DNA of 64,000 nucleotides from Nocardioides sp. Soil797 (GTDB taxonomy: Bacteria; Actinomycetota; Actinomycetes; Propionibacteriales; Nocardioidaceae). The position numbers and the translations under genes are program-made. The notes below the pieces were generated by a model that was not told the origin of the DNA, did no database searches, and worked only from the letters and a program-made list of their open reading frames with translations. The DNA is taken from NCBI GenBank assembly GCA_001429555.1, contig LMSR01000018.1:175968-239967 (forward strand). The letters run 5' to 3'. Positions 29,518 to 42,843 of the stretch are shown here, one piece after another. The stretch's first letter is position 1, and every line of letters starts with the position of its first letter.

Positions 29518-30564
29518 GTGAAGATCCTCGACTCGGTGGTGATCGGCGCGGGCCAGGCGGGCCTGTCGTCGTCCTACCACCTCAATCGGCTGGGCGTGGA
29601 CCACGTCGTGCTCGACGCGAACCCGGAGCCGGGTGGCGCCTGGCAGCACCGCTGGGACTCGTTGACGATGACCGACGTCCACGGTGTTGCCGACCTTCCG
29701 GACGGCTCCGCGCCGGGGGCTTCACACGCGCGTGCCAACGTCGCAGTGCCGGAGTTCTTCGACTCCTACGAATCGACGCATGAGCTGCCGGTCCTTCGCC
29801 CGGTCGTGGTCGATGCCGTGACCTCGGAGGGCGACCTGCTCGTCGTACGCGCCGGCGCCCGCTCGTGGCGCACCCGCACGATCGTCAACGCCACCGGCAC
29901 CTGGACGAGGCCGTTCGTGCCGCACTACCCGGGCATCGAGACCTTCGTCGGCGAGCAGCTGCACACCCATGACTACCCGGGTGCCGATCACTTCCGTGGC
30001 AAGCGCGTGCTCGTCGTCGGCGGGGGAGCCTCGGCCGTGCAGTTCCTCGGTGAGCTGGCTCCCGTCACCGACACTCTCTGGGTCACCCGCCGGCCACCGG
30101 TCTGGCGCACCGACGACTTCACACCCGAGGTGGGACGCGCCGCCGTTGCCCTGGTCGCAGACCGGGTACGCCGTGGGCTGCCACCGGCGAGCGTGGTCAG
30201 CGTGACCGGACTGGCCCTGCGCGAGCAGGAGCAGGAAGCTGCCCGGCTCGGTGCGTACGACGACCGTCGGCCGATGTTCGCCTCCATCGAGCCGGACGGT
30301 GTCCGTTGGGCAGACGGAGCCTTCGAGACCGTGGACGTGATCCTGTGGGCGACCGGGTTCCGGCCCGCGATCACGCACCTTGCGCCGCTGCAGCTGCGCA
30401 GTCCCCGAGGTGGCATCCAGCTCGACGGCACCACAGCGGTCGCCGACGAACGCGTGCAGCTGGTCGGCTACGGGCCGTCGGCGAGCACGATCGGGGCCAA
30501 CCGGGCCGGTCGCACCGCTGCGGTCGCGATCGCGCGGTCCCTCGACGCCGAAGCGGTCGCCTGA
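29518..30564 (+). CDS. FAD-dependent oxidoreductase / flavin monooxygenase-like
   Basis: A 348-residue flavoprotein with the FAD-binding motif VVIGAGQAGLSSSYHL at the N-terminus and a second Rossmann motif VLVVGGGASAVQFLGEL for NAD(P)H near residue 165, then ILWATGFRPA near residue 280. This matches the class B monooxygenase/thioredoxin-reductase-like group. The substrate cannot be inferred. GTG 29518 is chosen as the start directly before the FAD motif; upstream in-frame codons lack protein-like content. Confidence 0.85.
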   Translation: MKILDSVVIGAGQAGLSSSYHLNRLGVDHVVLDANPEPGGAWQHRWDSLTMTDVHGVADLPDGSAPGASHARANVAVPEFFDSYESTHELPVLRPVVVDAVTSEGDLLVVRAGARSWRTRTIVNATGTWTRPFVPHYPGIETFVGEQLHTHDYPGADHFRGKRVLVVGGGASAVQFLGELAPVTDTLWVTRRPPVWRTDDFTPEVGRAAVALVADRVRRGLPPASVVSVTGLALREQEQEAARLGAYDDRRPMFASIEPDGVRWADGAFETVDVILWATGFRPAITHLAPLQLRSPRGGIQLDGTTAVADERVQLVGYGPSASTIGANRAGRTAAVAIARSLDAEAVA

Positions 30565-30624
30565 CAGGATGCCCTGAAGCCGAGGCCGCCGATCACGCGG
30601 CGCCCGGAACGAGGGGAAGTCGCC

Positions 30625-31194
30625 GTGCTGACAGGTCTGTCGCAACTGCCGCCGTCGGTCCGCAGGACGATGGCGACAGGAGAGCAGCCGCTCGCCTGGC
30701 AGACCGTCGACCTGGCGTGGGGCGAGTCGCGGATCGGACGGACCGAGCCCCCGAAGGCAGTGCACGGCATCAACCTGGACCCGCTCGCGGTGGTCTCCGG
30801 TGACCTGGTCGACGTCGACTCGGGCCTCTTCGAGCGCTGGCTCGGTGGGATCTCCTTGTGCGGTCACGCCGGCTCCGTGGCGGACCACCTGGGCGTCGCC
30901 CTCGAGCGTGCCCGGATGGGAAGGCTCGCCGTCACCACCAAACGACTCGTGCTCTTCACCGAGGGATCCACCACGTTCGGCACCGACGCCACCGGGAAGA
31001 AGACCTGGGACACCGAGACCGAAGAGGTCCTGTCGATCCCCCGCGCCTGGGTGCGCCGGGCACGACGGCGCTCCAGGCCGTTCATGGTGGGACGGCTCGT
31101 CATCGACTTCGTCGACGACTCGAGCGCTGCGTTGATGTGCGGTGTGGTGAGCCCGATCGCGGCCAACCGCCTGCGCGACGCGCTCCTGACCTGA
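30625..31194 (+). CDS. Hypothetical protein with a PH-like C-terminal region
   Basis: A 189-residue soluble protein of unrecognised family. GTG 30625 follows GAGGGGAAG. The second half (LAVTTKRLVLFTEGSTTFG, EVLSIPRAWVRRARRR, GRLVIDFVDDSSAALM) has the alternating strand pattern of bacterial PH-like domains that read as xVTxxRLLL. It lies just before the thiamine operon but is separated from it by a TPP riboswitch, so a link is not implied. Confidence 0.6.
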   Translation: MLTGLSQLPPSVRRTMATGEQPLAWQTVDLAWGESRIGRTEPPKAVHGINLDPLAVVSGDLVDVDSGLFERWLGGISLCGHAGSVADHLGVALERARMGRLAVTTKRLVLFTEGSTTFGTDATGKKTWDTETEEVLSIPRAWVRRARRRSRPFMVGRLVIDFVDDSSAALMCGVVSPIAANRLRDALLT

Positions 31195-31270
31195 CCGGGC
31201 GCTGGGCCGTCGGTCGGACTCGACGAGGCCATCGTTCGAGGCCTCGCTGGTCGGCAGGACGGCACTGCGC

Positions 31271-31276
31271 TATGGT
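31271..31276 (+). promoter_or_regulatory. Probable -10 of the thiamine operon
   Basis: TATGGT lies about 14-20 nt before the first conserved helix of the TPP riboswitch, a reasonable place for the operon promoter. Confidence 0.4.
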
Positions 31277-31288
31277 CGTCGGCATCCA

Positions 31289-31380
31289 CCACAGGAGTCC
31301 CGAGGCAGGGGCTGAGAGGGAGCTGAAGCCGCTCCGACTGTTGAACCTGATCCGGGTCATGCCGGCGAAGGAAGCGAGGA
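31289..31380 (+). ncRNA. TPP riboswitch (THI element)
   Basis: The conserved THI core is present in order: GGGGCTGAGAGGG (pyrimidine-sensing helix), then TTGAACCTGATCCGGGTCAT and GCCGGCGAAGGAAGC (diphosphate-binding arm). It ends 9 nt before the thiE GTG start, so ligand binding probably hides the ribosome binding site GAGGAG at 31376-31381. It controls the seven-gene thiamine operon. Confidence 0.95.
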
Positions 31381-31389
31381 GCTGTCCCT

Positions 31390-31979
<590 letters not shown>

Positions 31980-31980
<1 letters not shown>

Positions 31981-33130
31981 TGCGCATCCGCGTGCTCGGT
32001 GCGGGCATCATCGGGCTCTCCGTCGCCGACGAGCTGCTCCGGCGCGGCCACGCCGTCACGGTCGTGGATCCGGCACCGGGATCAGGCGCCTCGCATGCCG
32101 CAGCCGGAATGCTCTCCCCGTCGAGCGAGGTCTGGCACGGGGAGGAGGAGATCCTGCCGCTGGGCCTGCGCAGCCTCGAGCTGTGGCCGGCGTACGCCGC
32201 CAGAGTGGGGGTCGCCCTGCACCGCACCGGCACGCTCCTGGTCGGCCACGACCGCGGCGACCTGCAGCAGGTGGAGCGACAGGCTTCATTGATCGGCGCG
32301 ACCGGGAGTCCGACGGCGCTGTTGAGTGGGCGTGAGGTCCGCCGTCTCGAGCCCACGCTGTCGCCGCGGGTGACCGGCGGCGTACTGCTTCCCGACGACC
32401 ACAGTGTCGACCCGCGGTCGGTCGTCGACGCCCTCCTGCGTCGCGTGGGACGTCATACGTCGGGGTTGGTCGGAGCACCGGTTCGTATGACCTCCTACGG
32501 TGGGGCTGCCAGGTCGGCGGAGCGACCCGGTGTGCAGGACGTTCCGGAGGCGGGAGAGTACGACGCCACGGTGGTGGCCACGGGTGCCCGGCTGCCCGAG
32601 CCCTGGTCGGGGCTGGTGCGCGGTGTGCGCGGTGAGATCCTGCGTGGTCGCACTGACGACCCGCCGACCCGGACGATTCGGGCGTGGGTGCACGGTAGGC
32701 CGGTCTACGTCGTCCCCCGTGCGGACGGCGGCATCGTCGTCGGCGCGACCTCGGAGGAGCACGACGCCGATCCCGCCGTCACCTTCGGTGGTGTGTTCGC
32801 GCTCATCGAGTCGGCTCGCACCCTGGTTCCGGGGCTGGATCGGGCGACATTCACCGAGGCCGTCGCCCGGGACCGTCCGGGGACACCCGACAACCTGCCG
32901 TTGGTTGGCCCGGCTCCCGGACGCGACGACGTGGTTCTTGCCGCCGGTCTGTTCCGGCACGGGGTCCTGCTGGCTCCGCTGGTCGCGGCGCTGGTCGTCG
33001 ACCATCTCGAGACCGGCCGTCTCGAGCCTGCGCTCGATCCCCGCCGCTTCGCCACCACGCCGAGCCGGCACGGATTGACGGCGATGAGCGCCGAGCCGGC
33101 ACGTGTTGACGTGACAGAAAGGAAGAACCG

Positions 33131-33134
<4 letters not shown>
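31980..33134 (+). CDS. thiO: Glycine oxidase ThiO
   Basis: A 384-residue FAD-dependent amine oxidase that converts glycine to the imine used to build the thiazole ring. It has VLGAGIIGLSVADELLRRG at the N-terminus, ASHAAAGMLSP, and the C-terminal RPGTPDNLPLVGPAPG with GLFRHGVLLAPL. Codons 158-171 are encoded by a complete 40-bp palindromic element (32452-32491) inserted in frame in a variable region between the dinucleotide and substrate domains. Confidence 0.92.
32452..32491. repeat. 40-bp palindromic element inside thiO
   Basis: A single unit begins GTCATACG and ends CGTATGAC with no stop in the thiO frame. Read in that frame the arms give RHT and RMT. It is the only single-copy locus of this repeat family in the window. 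Confidence 0.85.
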
Positions 33135-37443
<4,309 letters not shown>

Positions 37444-37449
37444 CGTTCG

Positions 37450-37516
37450 GATGAACGGGCACAACCGGCGAATCGTCGCGCCACGGGCCGGTTCTGGGAC
37501 GTTGTGCCCGTTCATC
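37450..37516. terminator. 67-bp hairpin after the thiamine operon
   Basis: Perfect 16-bp arms GATGAACGGGCACAAC and GTTGTGCCCGTTCATC enclose a 35-nt loop that itself contains GGCCGG pairing. It lies 6 nt after thiC and may terminate the thiamine operon. Confidence 0.65.
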
Positions 37517-37584
37517 TGCACGCCTCCGTTCACCCCGACCACGCGGCGGCGCCCGGCGCCTGCCCGGCCTGCCACACTGGCGCC

Positions 37585-38172
37585 ATGACGGTGATGTGCG
37601 ACGACGGACTGGCCCGGCCGACGTGGGCGGCGACCGACCCGATGCTGCGTGACTACTACGACACCGAGTGGGGCATGCCGATCCGCGACGAGCAGGGGCT
37701 CTTCGAGCGGATCAGCCTCGAGGCGTTCCAGTCCGGACTGTCGTGGGCGACCATCCTGCGCAAGAGGCCCAACTTCCGCGCTGCCTTCGACGGCTTCGAC
37801 GCCGAGAAGGTGGCGGCGTACGACGACTCCGACCGCGAGCGCCTGATGGCCGATGCCGGCATCGTGCGCAATCGCCGCAAGGTTGATGCCACGATCACCA
37901 ATGCCCGGGCCACCTTGGCGTTGCGTGACGAGGGCGGACTGGTCGACTTCGTCTGGTCCTTCCAGCCTTCGGTGACGCCGGAGCCAGAGACGTACGCCGA
38001 CGTGCCGACGCAGTCGCCCGAGTCCCTGGCACTGTCGAAGGCATTGAAGAAGAAGGGCTTCGCCCATGTCGGGCCGACCACGATGTATGCACTGATGGAG
38101 GCGATCGGCCTCGTCGACACCCACCTGATGGCGTCGCACCGGCGCGGCTCGTCCGGGGTCTGGCCGCGGTGA
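37585..38172 (+). CDS. tag: DNA-3-methyladenine glycosylase I
   Basis: A 195-residue base-excision repair glycosylase. Motifs match Tag: YYDTEWGMPIRDE, FERISLEAFQSGLSWATIL, GIVRNRRKV and DFVWSF; ALSKALKKKGFAHVGPTT is the signature helix pair. E. coli Tag holds a structural zinc with Cys4, His17, His175 and Cys179. Here Cys5 and the late His are present, but His17 is Tyr and the last Cys is missing, so the zinc site is probably lost. Confidence 0.92.
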   Translation: MTVMCDDGLARPTWAATDPMLRDYYDTEWGMPIRDEQGLFERISLEAFQSGLSWATILRKRPNFRAAFDGFDAEKVAAYDDSDRERLMADAGIVRNRRKVDATITNARATLALRDEGGLVDFVWSFQPSVTPEPETYADVPTQSPESLALSKALKKKGFAHVGPTTMYALMEAIGLVDTHLMASHRRGSSGVWPR

Positions 38173-38192
38173 TGAGCTGGCCGCTGCGCCGA

Positions 38193-38198
38193 TAGGCT
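38193..38198 (+). promoter_or_regulatory. Probable leaderless promoter -10 of cobQ
   Basis: TAGGCT ends 6 nt before ATG 38205; no ribosome binding site or riboswitch is seen upstream, unlike the other cobalamin transcripts. Confidence 0.45.
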
Positions 38199-38204
38199 GC
38201 GGGC

Positions 38205-39695
38205 ATGACTCGTGGTGCCCTCCTCGTCGCCGGCACCACCTCTGATGCGGGCAAGAGCATCGTCACCACCGGGCTGTGCCGCGCCTTCGCCCGGCGCGGG
38301 CTGAAGGTGGCCCCGTTCAAGAGCCAGAACATGTCGAACAACTCGATGGTCTGCGCCGATGGCGCAGAGATCGGGCGGGCCCAGTGGATCCAGTCGCTCG
38401 CCGCTCGCGCTGAACCCGAGGCCGCGATGAACCCGGTGCTGCTCAAGCCCGGGGGCGACCGGCGCAGTCACGTGGTCGTGATGGGGCAACCGGCGGGCGA
38501 GATCTCGAGTCGCGACTTCGTCGACGGGCGGCGCCACCTCGCCCGGGCGGCGTACGACGCCTACGACGACCTCTCCTCACGCTTCGACGTGGTGGTCGCC
38601 GAGGGAGCCGGCAGCCCGACCGAGATCAACCTGCGCGAGAGCGACTACGTCAACATGGGCCTGGCCCGGCATGCGTCGATCCCGACCGTGGTCGTCGGTG
38701 ACATCGACCGCGGGGGAGTCTTCGCCGCGATGCACGGCACCGTGGCGCTGCTCGAGGCCGCCGACCAGGCATTGATCGCGGGCTTCGTGGTCAACAAGTT
38801 TCGTGGCGACGAGACCCTGCTGAAGCCCGGTCTCGACCAGCTCGAAGCGCTCACCGGTCGCCGCGTCTTTGGCACGTTGCCGTGGAACCCCCATCTCTGG
38901 TTGGACTCTGAGGATGCACTCGACCTCGAGGGACGGCGTACGCCGGATGGTTCGGCGGCGCTCAAGGTCGCCGTGGTGCGTCTGCCCCGGGTCTCCAACT
39001 TCACTGACGTCGACGCACTCGGCATCGAACCCGGGCTCGACGTCGTCTTCGTCAGCGATCCCCGGGCGATGGCCGATGCCGACATGGTCGTGCTGCCCGG
39101 AACGCGCGCCACGATCTCCGACCTGGCCTGGCTCCGATCGCGTGGCCTGGACCGGGCCGTCATCGACCACGCGGAAGCCGGCAAGCCGGTGCTGGGCATC
39201 TGCGGTGGTTTCCAGATGCTCGGTGGCCGGATCAGTGACCCCGCCGGAGTCGAGGGCAGCGCCGGTGCCGACGTCGCGGGCCTCGGCCTGCTCGACGTCA
39301 CCACGACGTTCGTCGAGGAGAAGTCACTCCGGCTGCCGACGGGGTCGGCCCTGGGGGCCGAGACTGCCGGCTACGAAATCCACCACGGACAGATCACCCG
39401 CGGGTCCGACGAGGAGTTCCTGGGCGGTGCGCGCAGCGGCAGCGTCTTCGGGACCATGTGGCACGGATCCCTCGAGGGTGACGAGTTCCGGCGGGCGTTC
39501 CTGGCGCTGGCCGCTGGCGCCGCCGGCCGGTCCTGGACTGCGTCGGAGGTCAGCTTCCTCGAGATGCGAGAGGCCCGCCTCGACCTGCTGGGTGACCTCA
39601 TGGAGGAACACCTCGACGTCGACGCGTTGCTCGACCTGGCAACGGTCGGTGCACCGGCCGGGCTGAGGCTGCTGTCTCCGGGGGCCACCCGATGA
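38205..39695 (+). CDS. cobQ: Cobyric acid synthase CobQ
   Basis: A 496-residue amidotransferase that amidates four carboxylates of adenosylcobyrinate a,c-diamide. The N-terminal P-loop-like domain has [30 protein letters not shown] and [13 protein letters not shown]. The C-terminal class I glutaminase-like domain has the nucleophile Cys in [11 protein letters not shown] and the His in TMWHGSLE. It is followed after 34 nt by cobK. Confidence 0.96.
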   Translation: MTRGALLVAGTTSDAGKSIVTTGLCRAFARRGLKVAPFKSQNMSNNSMVCADGAEIGRAQWIQSLAARAEPEAAMNPVLLKPGGDRRSHVVVMGQPAGEISSRDFVDGRRHLARAAYDAYDDLSSRFDVVVAEGAGSPTEINLRESDYVNMGLARHASIPTVVVGDIDRGGVFAAMHGTVALLEAADQALIAGFVVNKFRGDETLLKPGLDQLEALTGRRVFGTLPWNPHLWLDSEDALDLEGRRTPDGSAALKVAVVRLPRVSNFTDVDALGIEPGLDVVFVSDPRAMADADMVVLPGTRATISDLAWLRSRGLDRAVIDHAEAGKPVLGICGGFQMLGGRISDPAGVEGSAGADVAGLGLLDVTTTFVEEKSLRLPTGSALGAETAGYEIHHGQITRGSDEEFLGGARSGSVFGTMWHGSLEGDEFRRAFLALAAGAAGRSWTASEVSFLEMREARLDLLGDLMEEHLDVDALLDLATVGAPAGLRLLSPGATR

Positions 39696-39729
39696 TGCCG
39701 TTGCGCGTATGGATGAGCGAGGCCATGTC

Positions 39730-40476
39730 ATGAGCGTCCTCCTGCTGGGCGGCACCGGCGAGGCCCGCGAGCTGGCCGGCCTTCTCCAGGGGCGGGGCGT
39801 CGACTTCACGTCGTCGTTGGCCGGCCGGGTCGCTCGGCCGCGGTTGCCCGTCGGCCCGGTGCGGATCGGTGGCTTCGGGGGAGTCGACGGGCTGGTTGCG
39901 CACCTTCGAGAAGCCGGCGTGACTGCGGTGGTCGATGCCACTCATCCCTTCGCCGAAGGCATGACCCGCAACGCCATCGCGGCCTGCGCTGCGACAGGCA
40001 CACCGCTGCTGCGACTCGAGCGGCCGGGATGGGCCGAAGCACCTGGCGCGCACACCTGGCACTGGGTTGCCGATCACGACGAAGCTGCGGAGATCGCGGC
40101 CACGCTGGGTCGGCGCCCGTTCCTCACGGTGGGGCGCCAGTCGCTCGATCGCTTCGTCGGCCCGTTGGCCCGATCGTCAGCGCTGGTACGAGTTGTCGAC
40201 CCACCCGCGTTGCAGCTGCCCGACGCCTGGACATTGCTGACCAGCCGTGGCCCCTACGTGCTGGACGGCGAGGTGACCCTGATGCGCGAGCACGACGTCG
40301 ATGCGGTGGTCACCAAGGACTCCGGAGGCTCCTTCACCTGGTCGAAGATGGAGGCTGCCGCCCAGCTCGGCATCCCGGTGGTCGTCGTACGCCGATCGGC
40401 GGCGCCGGAGGGAACCGACGTCGTGAGCGATCCCGCCGCAGCCGACGCCTGGTTGCGTCGAGTCGGCGGTCTGTGA
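39730..40476 (+). CDS. cobK: Precorrin-6A reductase CobK
   Basis: A 248-residue NADPH-dependent reductase converting precorrin-6A to 6B. Motifs: [16 protein letters not shown] at the N-terminus, [32 protein letters not shown] and [11 protein letters not shown] 39730 is preferred over the upstream ATG 39709 because it places the first strand at residue 2. It ends 2 nt from cobD, which runs the other way. Confidence 0.93.
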   Translation: MSVLLLGGTGEARELAGLLQGRGVDFTSSLAGRVARPRLPVGPVRIGGFGGVDGLVAHLREAGVTAVVDATHPFAEGMTRNAIAACAATGTPLLRLERPGWAEAPGAHTWHWVADHDEAAEIAATLGRRPFLTVGRQSLDRFVGPLARSSALVRVVDPPALQLPDAWTLLTSRGPYVLDGEVTLMREHDVDAVVTKDSGGSFTWSKMEAAAQLGIPVVVVRRSAAPEGTDVVSDPAAADAWLRRVGGL

Positions 40477-40478
40477 CG

Positions 40479-41435
40479 TCAACTCCTGCCGGCTCGGCGG
40501 TGGAGGATGAGCGCAGCGCCCGCGGCCACCACGACAGAGCCCCCTGACACCCTGTCGGCGAGGCCACGGGCACGATCGATGTCGGCCGCCGTGGGGGCGC
40601 GGCCGCTGCCGAGGGTGTGCCGGTCCTCGACCCGGTCGCCATACCGGTTCACGCCACCGAGCTGGATGCCGAGCGCGCCCGCGAAGGACGCCTCGACGGG
40701 GCCGGCGTTGGGTGACGGGTGGTGCCGGGCGTCGGTGCGCCAGGCGCGCACGGCTGCTCGCGGCGAGCCACCGACCATCGGGGCAAGACCGGCGGCCAGC
40801 AGGGCCGTCACCCGGGCCCCCGCCAGGTTGAGCAGGTCGTCGAGCCTTGCCGAGGCCCAACCGAAGCTCTGGTAGCGATCATTGCGGTGGCCGACCATCG
40901 CATCCAGGGTGTTGGCGGCCCGGTAGCCGAGCAGCCCGGGGATGCCGAGGAAACTCCCGACGACGAGTGGGGCGACCACTGCGTCGGAAGTGTTCTCGGC
41001 AACCGACTCGATGGTGGCGCGGGCGATCTCGGACTCGACGAGCAGCGACGTGTCGCGACCGACCAGGTGCGTCAGTTGTTCGCGCGCCGCTGGCAGGTCA
41101 CCGGCGTTCAGGTGGGCACGGACCTTGCCCGCCTCACGACCCAGCGAGGCGCCACCGAGGACGACCCAGGTGGCGCTCGCGGTGAGCAAGGTGCGGACGA
41201 TCGGCCGGTCACGGGTGACGAGCTCGACGAGGACTCCGGCAGCTGCGGTGCCGCCGACCAGGGTCGCGGTGTGGAGCGCTCCGCGACCCCGCGAGTCGGC
41301 GTACAGCAGTTTCTCGACACGTGCCGCGAGCTGGCCGAAGCCAGCCACCGGATGATGGCTCGCCGGGTCGCCGAGGACGCGATCGGCCACGAACCCGAGG
41401 GTCAGGCCGACAGTGCGTGGCACGGATCGCTTCAT
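40479..41435 (-). CDS. cobD: Adenosylcobinamide-phosphate synthase CobD (CbiB)
   Basis: A 318-residue integral membrane enzyme attaching aminopropanol (or its phosphate) to adenosylcobyric acid. Motifs: DRVLGDPASHHPVAGFGQ, ESVAENTSDAVVAPL, RAANTLDAMVGHRNDRY and PNAGPVEASFAGAL. ATG 41435 gives the normal length. It starts 8 nt after cbtA on the same strand, so it is part of the cbtB-cbtA-cobD unit controlled by the riboswitch at 42655-42800. Confidence 0.95.
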   Translation of the reverse strand: MKRSVPRTVGLTLGFVADRVLGDPASHHPVAGFGQLAARVEKLLYADSRGRGALHTATLVGGTAAAGVLVELVTRDRPIVRTLLTASATWVVLGGASLGREAGKVRAHLNAGDLPAAREQLTHLVGRDTSLLVESEIARATIESVAENTSDAVVAPLVVGSFLGIPGLLGYRAANTLDAMVGHRNDRYQSFGWASARLDDLLNLAGARVTALLAAGLAPMVGGSPRAAVRAWRTDARHHPSPNAGPVEASFAGALGIQLGGVNRYGDRVEDRHTLGSGRAPTAADIDRARGLADRVSGGSVVVAAGAALILHRRAGRS

Positions 41436-41442
41436 CGGCGGA

Positions 41443-42291
41443 TCAGAGGGACGCGGCGAGCTCACGGCGCTGGGCGACGGCGGTCTCGGCCGTGTCCAGC
41501 CTGCCGACAAGACCGGTGAGGATCACACCGATCACGCCCCACATGGTGGCGAGCGTGAAGAGCGACGAGAGACGGAAGTACCAGAGTGTGTCGGCCGGGA
41601 AGTCGCCGAGCTCGTTGACGGTCGGCATCACGATCGCGGCCAGGACGACGATCAACAGGTAGGCCCCGGCTCCGATCACGACGCTGGCGTAGGCGCTCAC
41701 CTGCGTGTGCATCCGGCGAGCCAGCAGGGTGGCGGCGACGGCGGCGAGCACCGAGATCGCCAGGAAGACGAAGTAGTCGACCGTGCGTTCCCCGATGGTG
41801 TCGCCGGACCCGACCGCCGGGGGAGCAGCCGGGTACTTGAACCACGGCATCAGCGCGAAGGAGACGAATCCGATTGCGGTGACCAGAGCGGTCGAGGTGG
41901 CCGGTCGCAGGCGCCCGATCCGGCCGATGGCGGCAGCCGAGACAAGGGCGATGATGCCGCCGAGAGCGGTGCCGACGACGAGGGTCCCGGTCAGCAGGCC
42001 CCAGGTGCGCTGGTTGTCGCGGGACACCTCGGTCTCGCCACCGCCGTGGGAGTGGCCACCGGCGGCTTCTTCGTGCTCATGGGCCTCCTCACCGTCGCTG
42101 TGGGAGTGGCCGGACCCGCCTTCCTCGTGGGAGTGCTCGGCGGGTGCGGCTTCGTCGGCTGCTCCCGCCTCCTCGAGGGCGATCGCCTTCTCGACGTGCG
42201 GTTCGCCGACCTGGTGAGCGACGAGGAAGGCGAAGATGCCTGCGACGAAGCCGGCGATCAGGCCCCGGAGCAGGATGTTGCGTGCGGTCAT
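41443..42291 (-). CDS. cbtA: CbtA-type cobalt transporter subunit
   Basis: A 282-residue membrane protein with about six helices and a His/Glu-rich stretch between helices 1 and 2 (HSHEEGGSGHSHSDGEEAHE and HSHGGG), as expected for metal capture. ILLRGLIAGFVAGIFAFLVA is the first helix. It matches the predicted CbtA cobalt transporter family found with B12 genes. The cbtB-cbtA gap carries two copies of a palindromic repeat. Confidence 0.88.
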   Translation of the reverse strand: MTARNILLRGLIAGFVAGIFAFLVAHQVGEPHVEKAIALEEAGAADEAAPAEHSHEEGGSGHSHSDGEEAHEHEEAAGGHSHGGGETEVSRDNQRTWGLLTGTLVVGTALGGIIALVSAAAIGRIGRLRPATSTALVTAIGFVSFALMPWFKYPAAPPAVGSGDTIGERTVDYFVFLAISVLAAVAATLLARRMHTQVSAYASVVIGAGAYLLIVVLAAIVMPTVNELGDFPADTLWYFRLSSLFTLATMWGVIGVILTGLVGRLDTAETAVAQRRELAASL

Positions 42292-42317
42292 GACTGGTCC
42301 GTTCGATGCGGTACGAC

Positions 42318-42407
42318 GTCCTACGTCGCGGTCGCTGGGACCGCCGGAACGCAGGACGTGAAGAGGGAGGTCCTGCGGTGGTCCTAGAGGGGACCAGGAC
42401 GCAGGAC
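42318..42407. repeat. 40-bp palindromic element, type-2 doublet between cbtB and cbtA
   Basis: Units 42318-42357 (arms GTCCTACG/CGCAGGAC) and 42370-42407 (arms GTCCTGCG/CGCAGGAC; 38 bp) are 52 bp apart. The second has an inner stem GGTCC/GGACC. They lie between two genes of the same operon without an obvious terminator role. Confidence 0.8.
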
Positions 42408-42419
42408 GTCAGACGCGGT

Positions 42420-42632
42420 TCAGTGGCAGGGGTAGCCGAGCAGGTGGCGACCGTCGTGGACCCACTCGTGGATCGCGGTTCCGGAGATCAGCGACGTGGC
42501 GCCCTGGTCGGTGCTGACGAAGAAGAGTGCCAGCATCGCGATGAGGCCGAAGAAGACCGCCCACGGGGCGATCTGGGCCAGCGGGATCGAGGGGACCTCG
42601 ACGTCGGGAGCGGATGCAGAGACCTGTGACAT
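42420..42632 (-). CDS. cbtB: CbtB-type cobalt transporter subunit
   Basis: A 70-residue protein with one transmembrane helix (APWAVFFGLIAMLALFFVS) and the CbtB C-terminal metal motif HEWVHDGRHLLGYPCH. AGGAGG precedes ATG 42632 at ideal spacing. It is the first gene after a cobalamin riboswitch and pairs with CbtA to import cobalt. Confidence 0.9.
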   Translation of the reverse strand: MSQVSASAPDVEVPSIPLAQIAPWAVFFGLIAMLALFFVSTDQGATSLISGTAIHEWVHDGRHLLGYPCH

Positions 42633-42654
42633 GTTTCCTCCTGAGGGATGGTGC

Positions 42655-42800
42655 GTCCCTTGAACTGGTGGGGATATCACGGGCCTTCGGGTCTGACTCC
42701 ACCACTTCGATGCCGCTGAAGCGATGTCACAGTAGCGCGACTGTGCCGGAGTTCCACCGGCTTCCTCGTGCCCGTTCCTGCTCAGGGTAGAGCATCCGGG
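42655..42800 (-). ncRNA. Cobalamin riboswitch upstream of cbtB
   Basis: On the minus strand the core reads GAAGCCGGTGGAACTCCGGC, then ACAGTCGCGCTACTGTGAC, and later GGAGTCAGACCCGAAGGCCC (the B12 box region). It ends about 20 nt before cbtB, so it probably controls translation or early termination of cbtB-cbtA-cobD. Confidence 0.93.
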
Positions 42801-42843
42801 CCCCGGTGTCTCTGCCGGCGCCGCGGCGTGGACAGGGCGCCGT

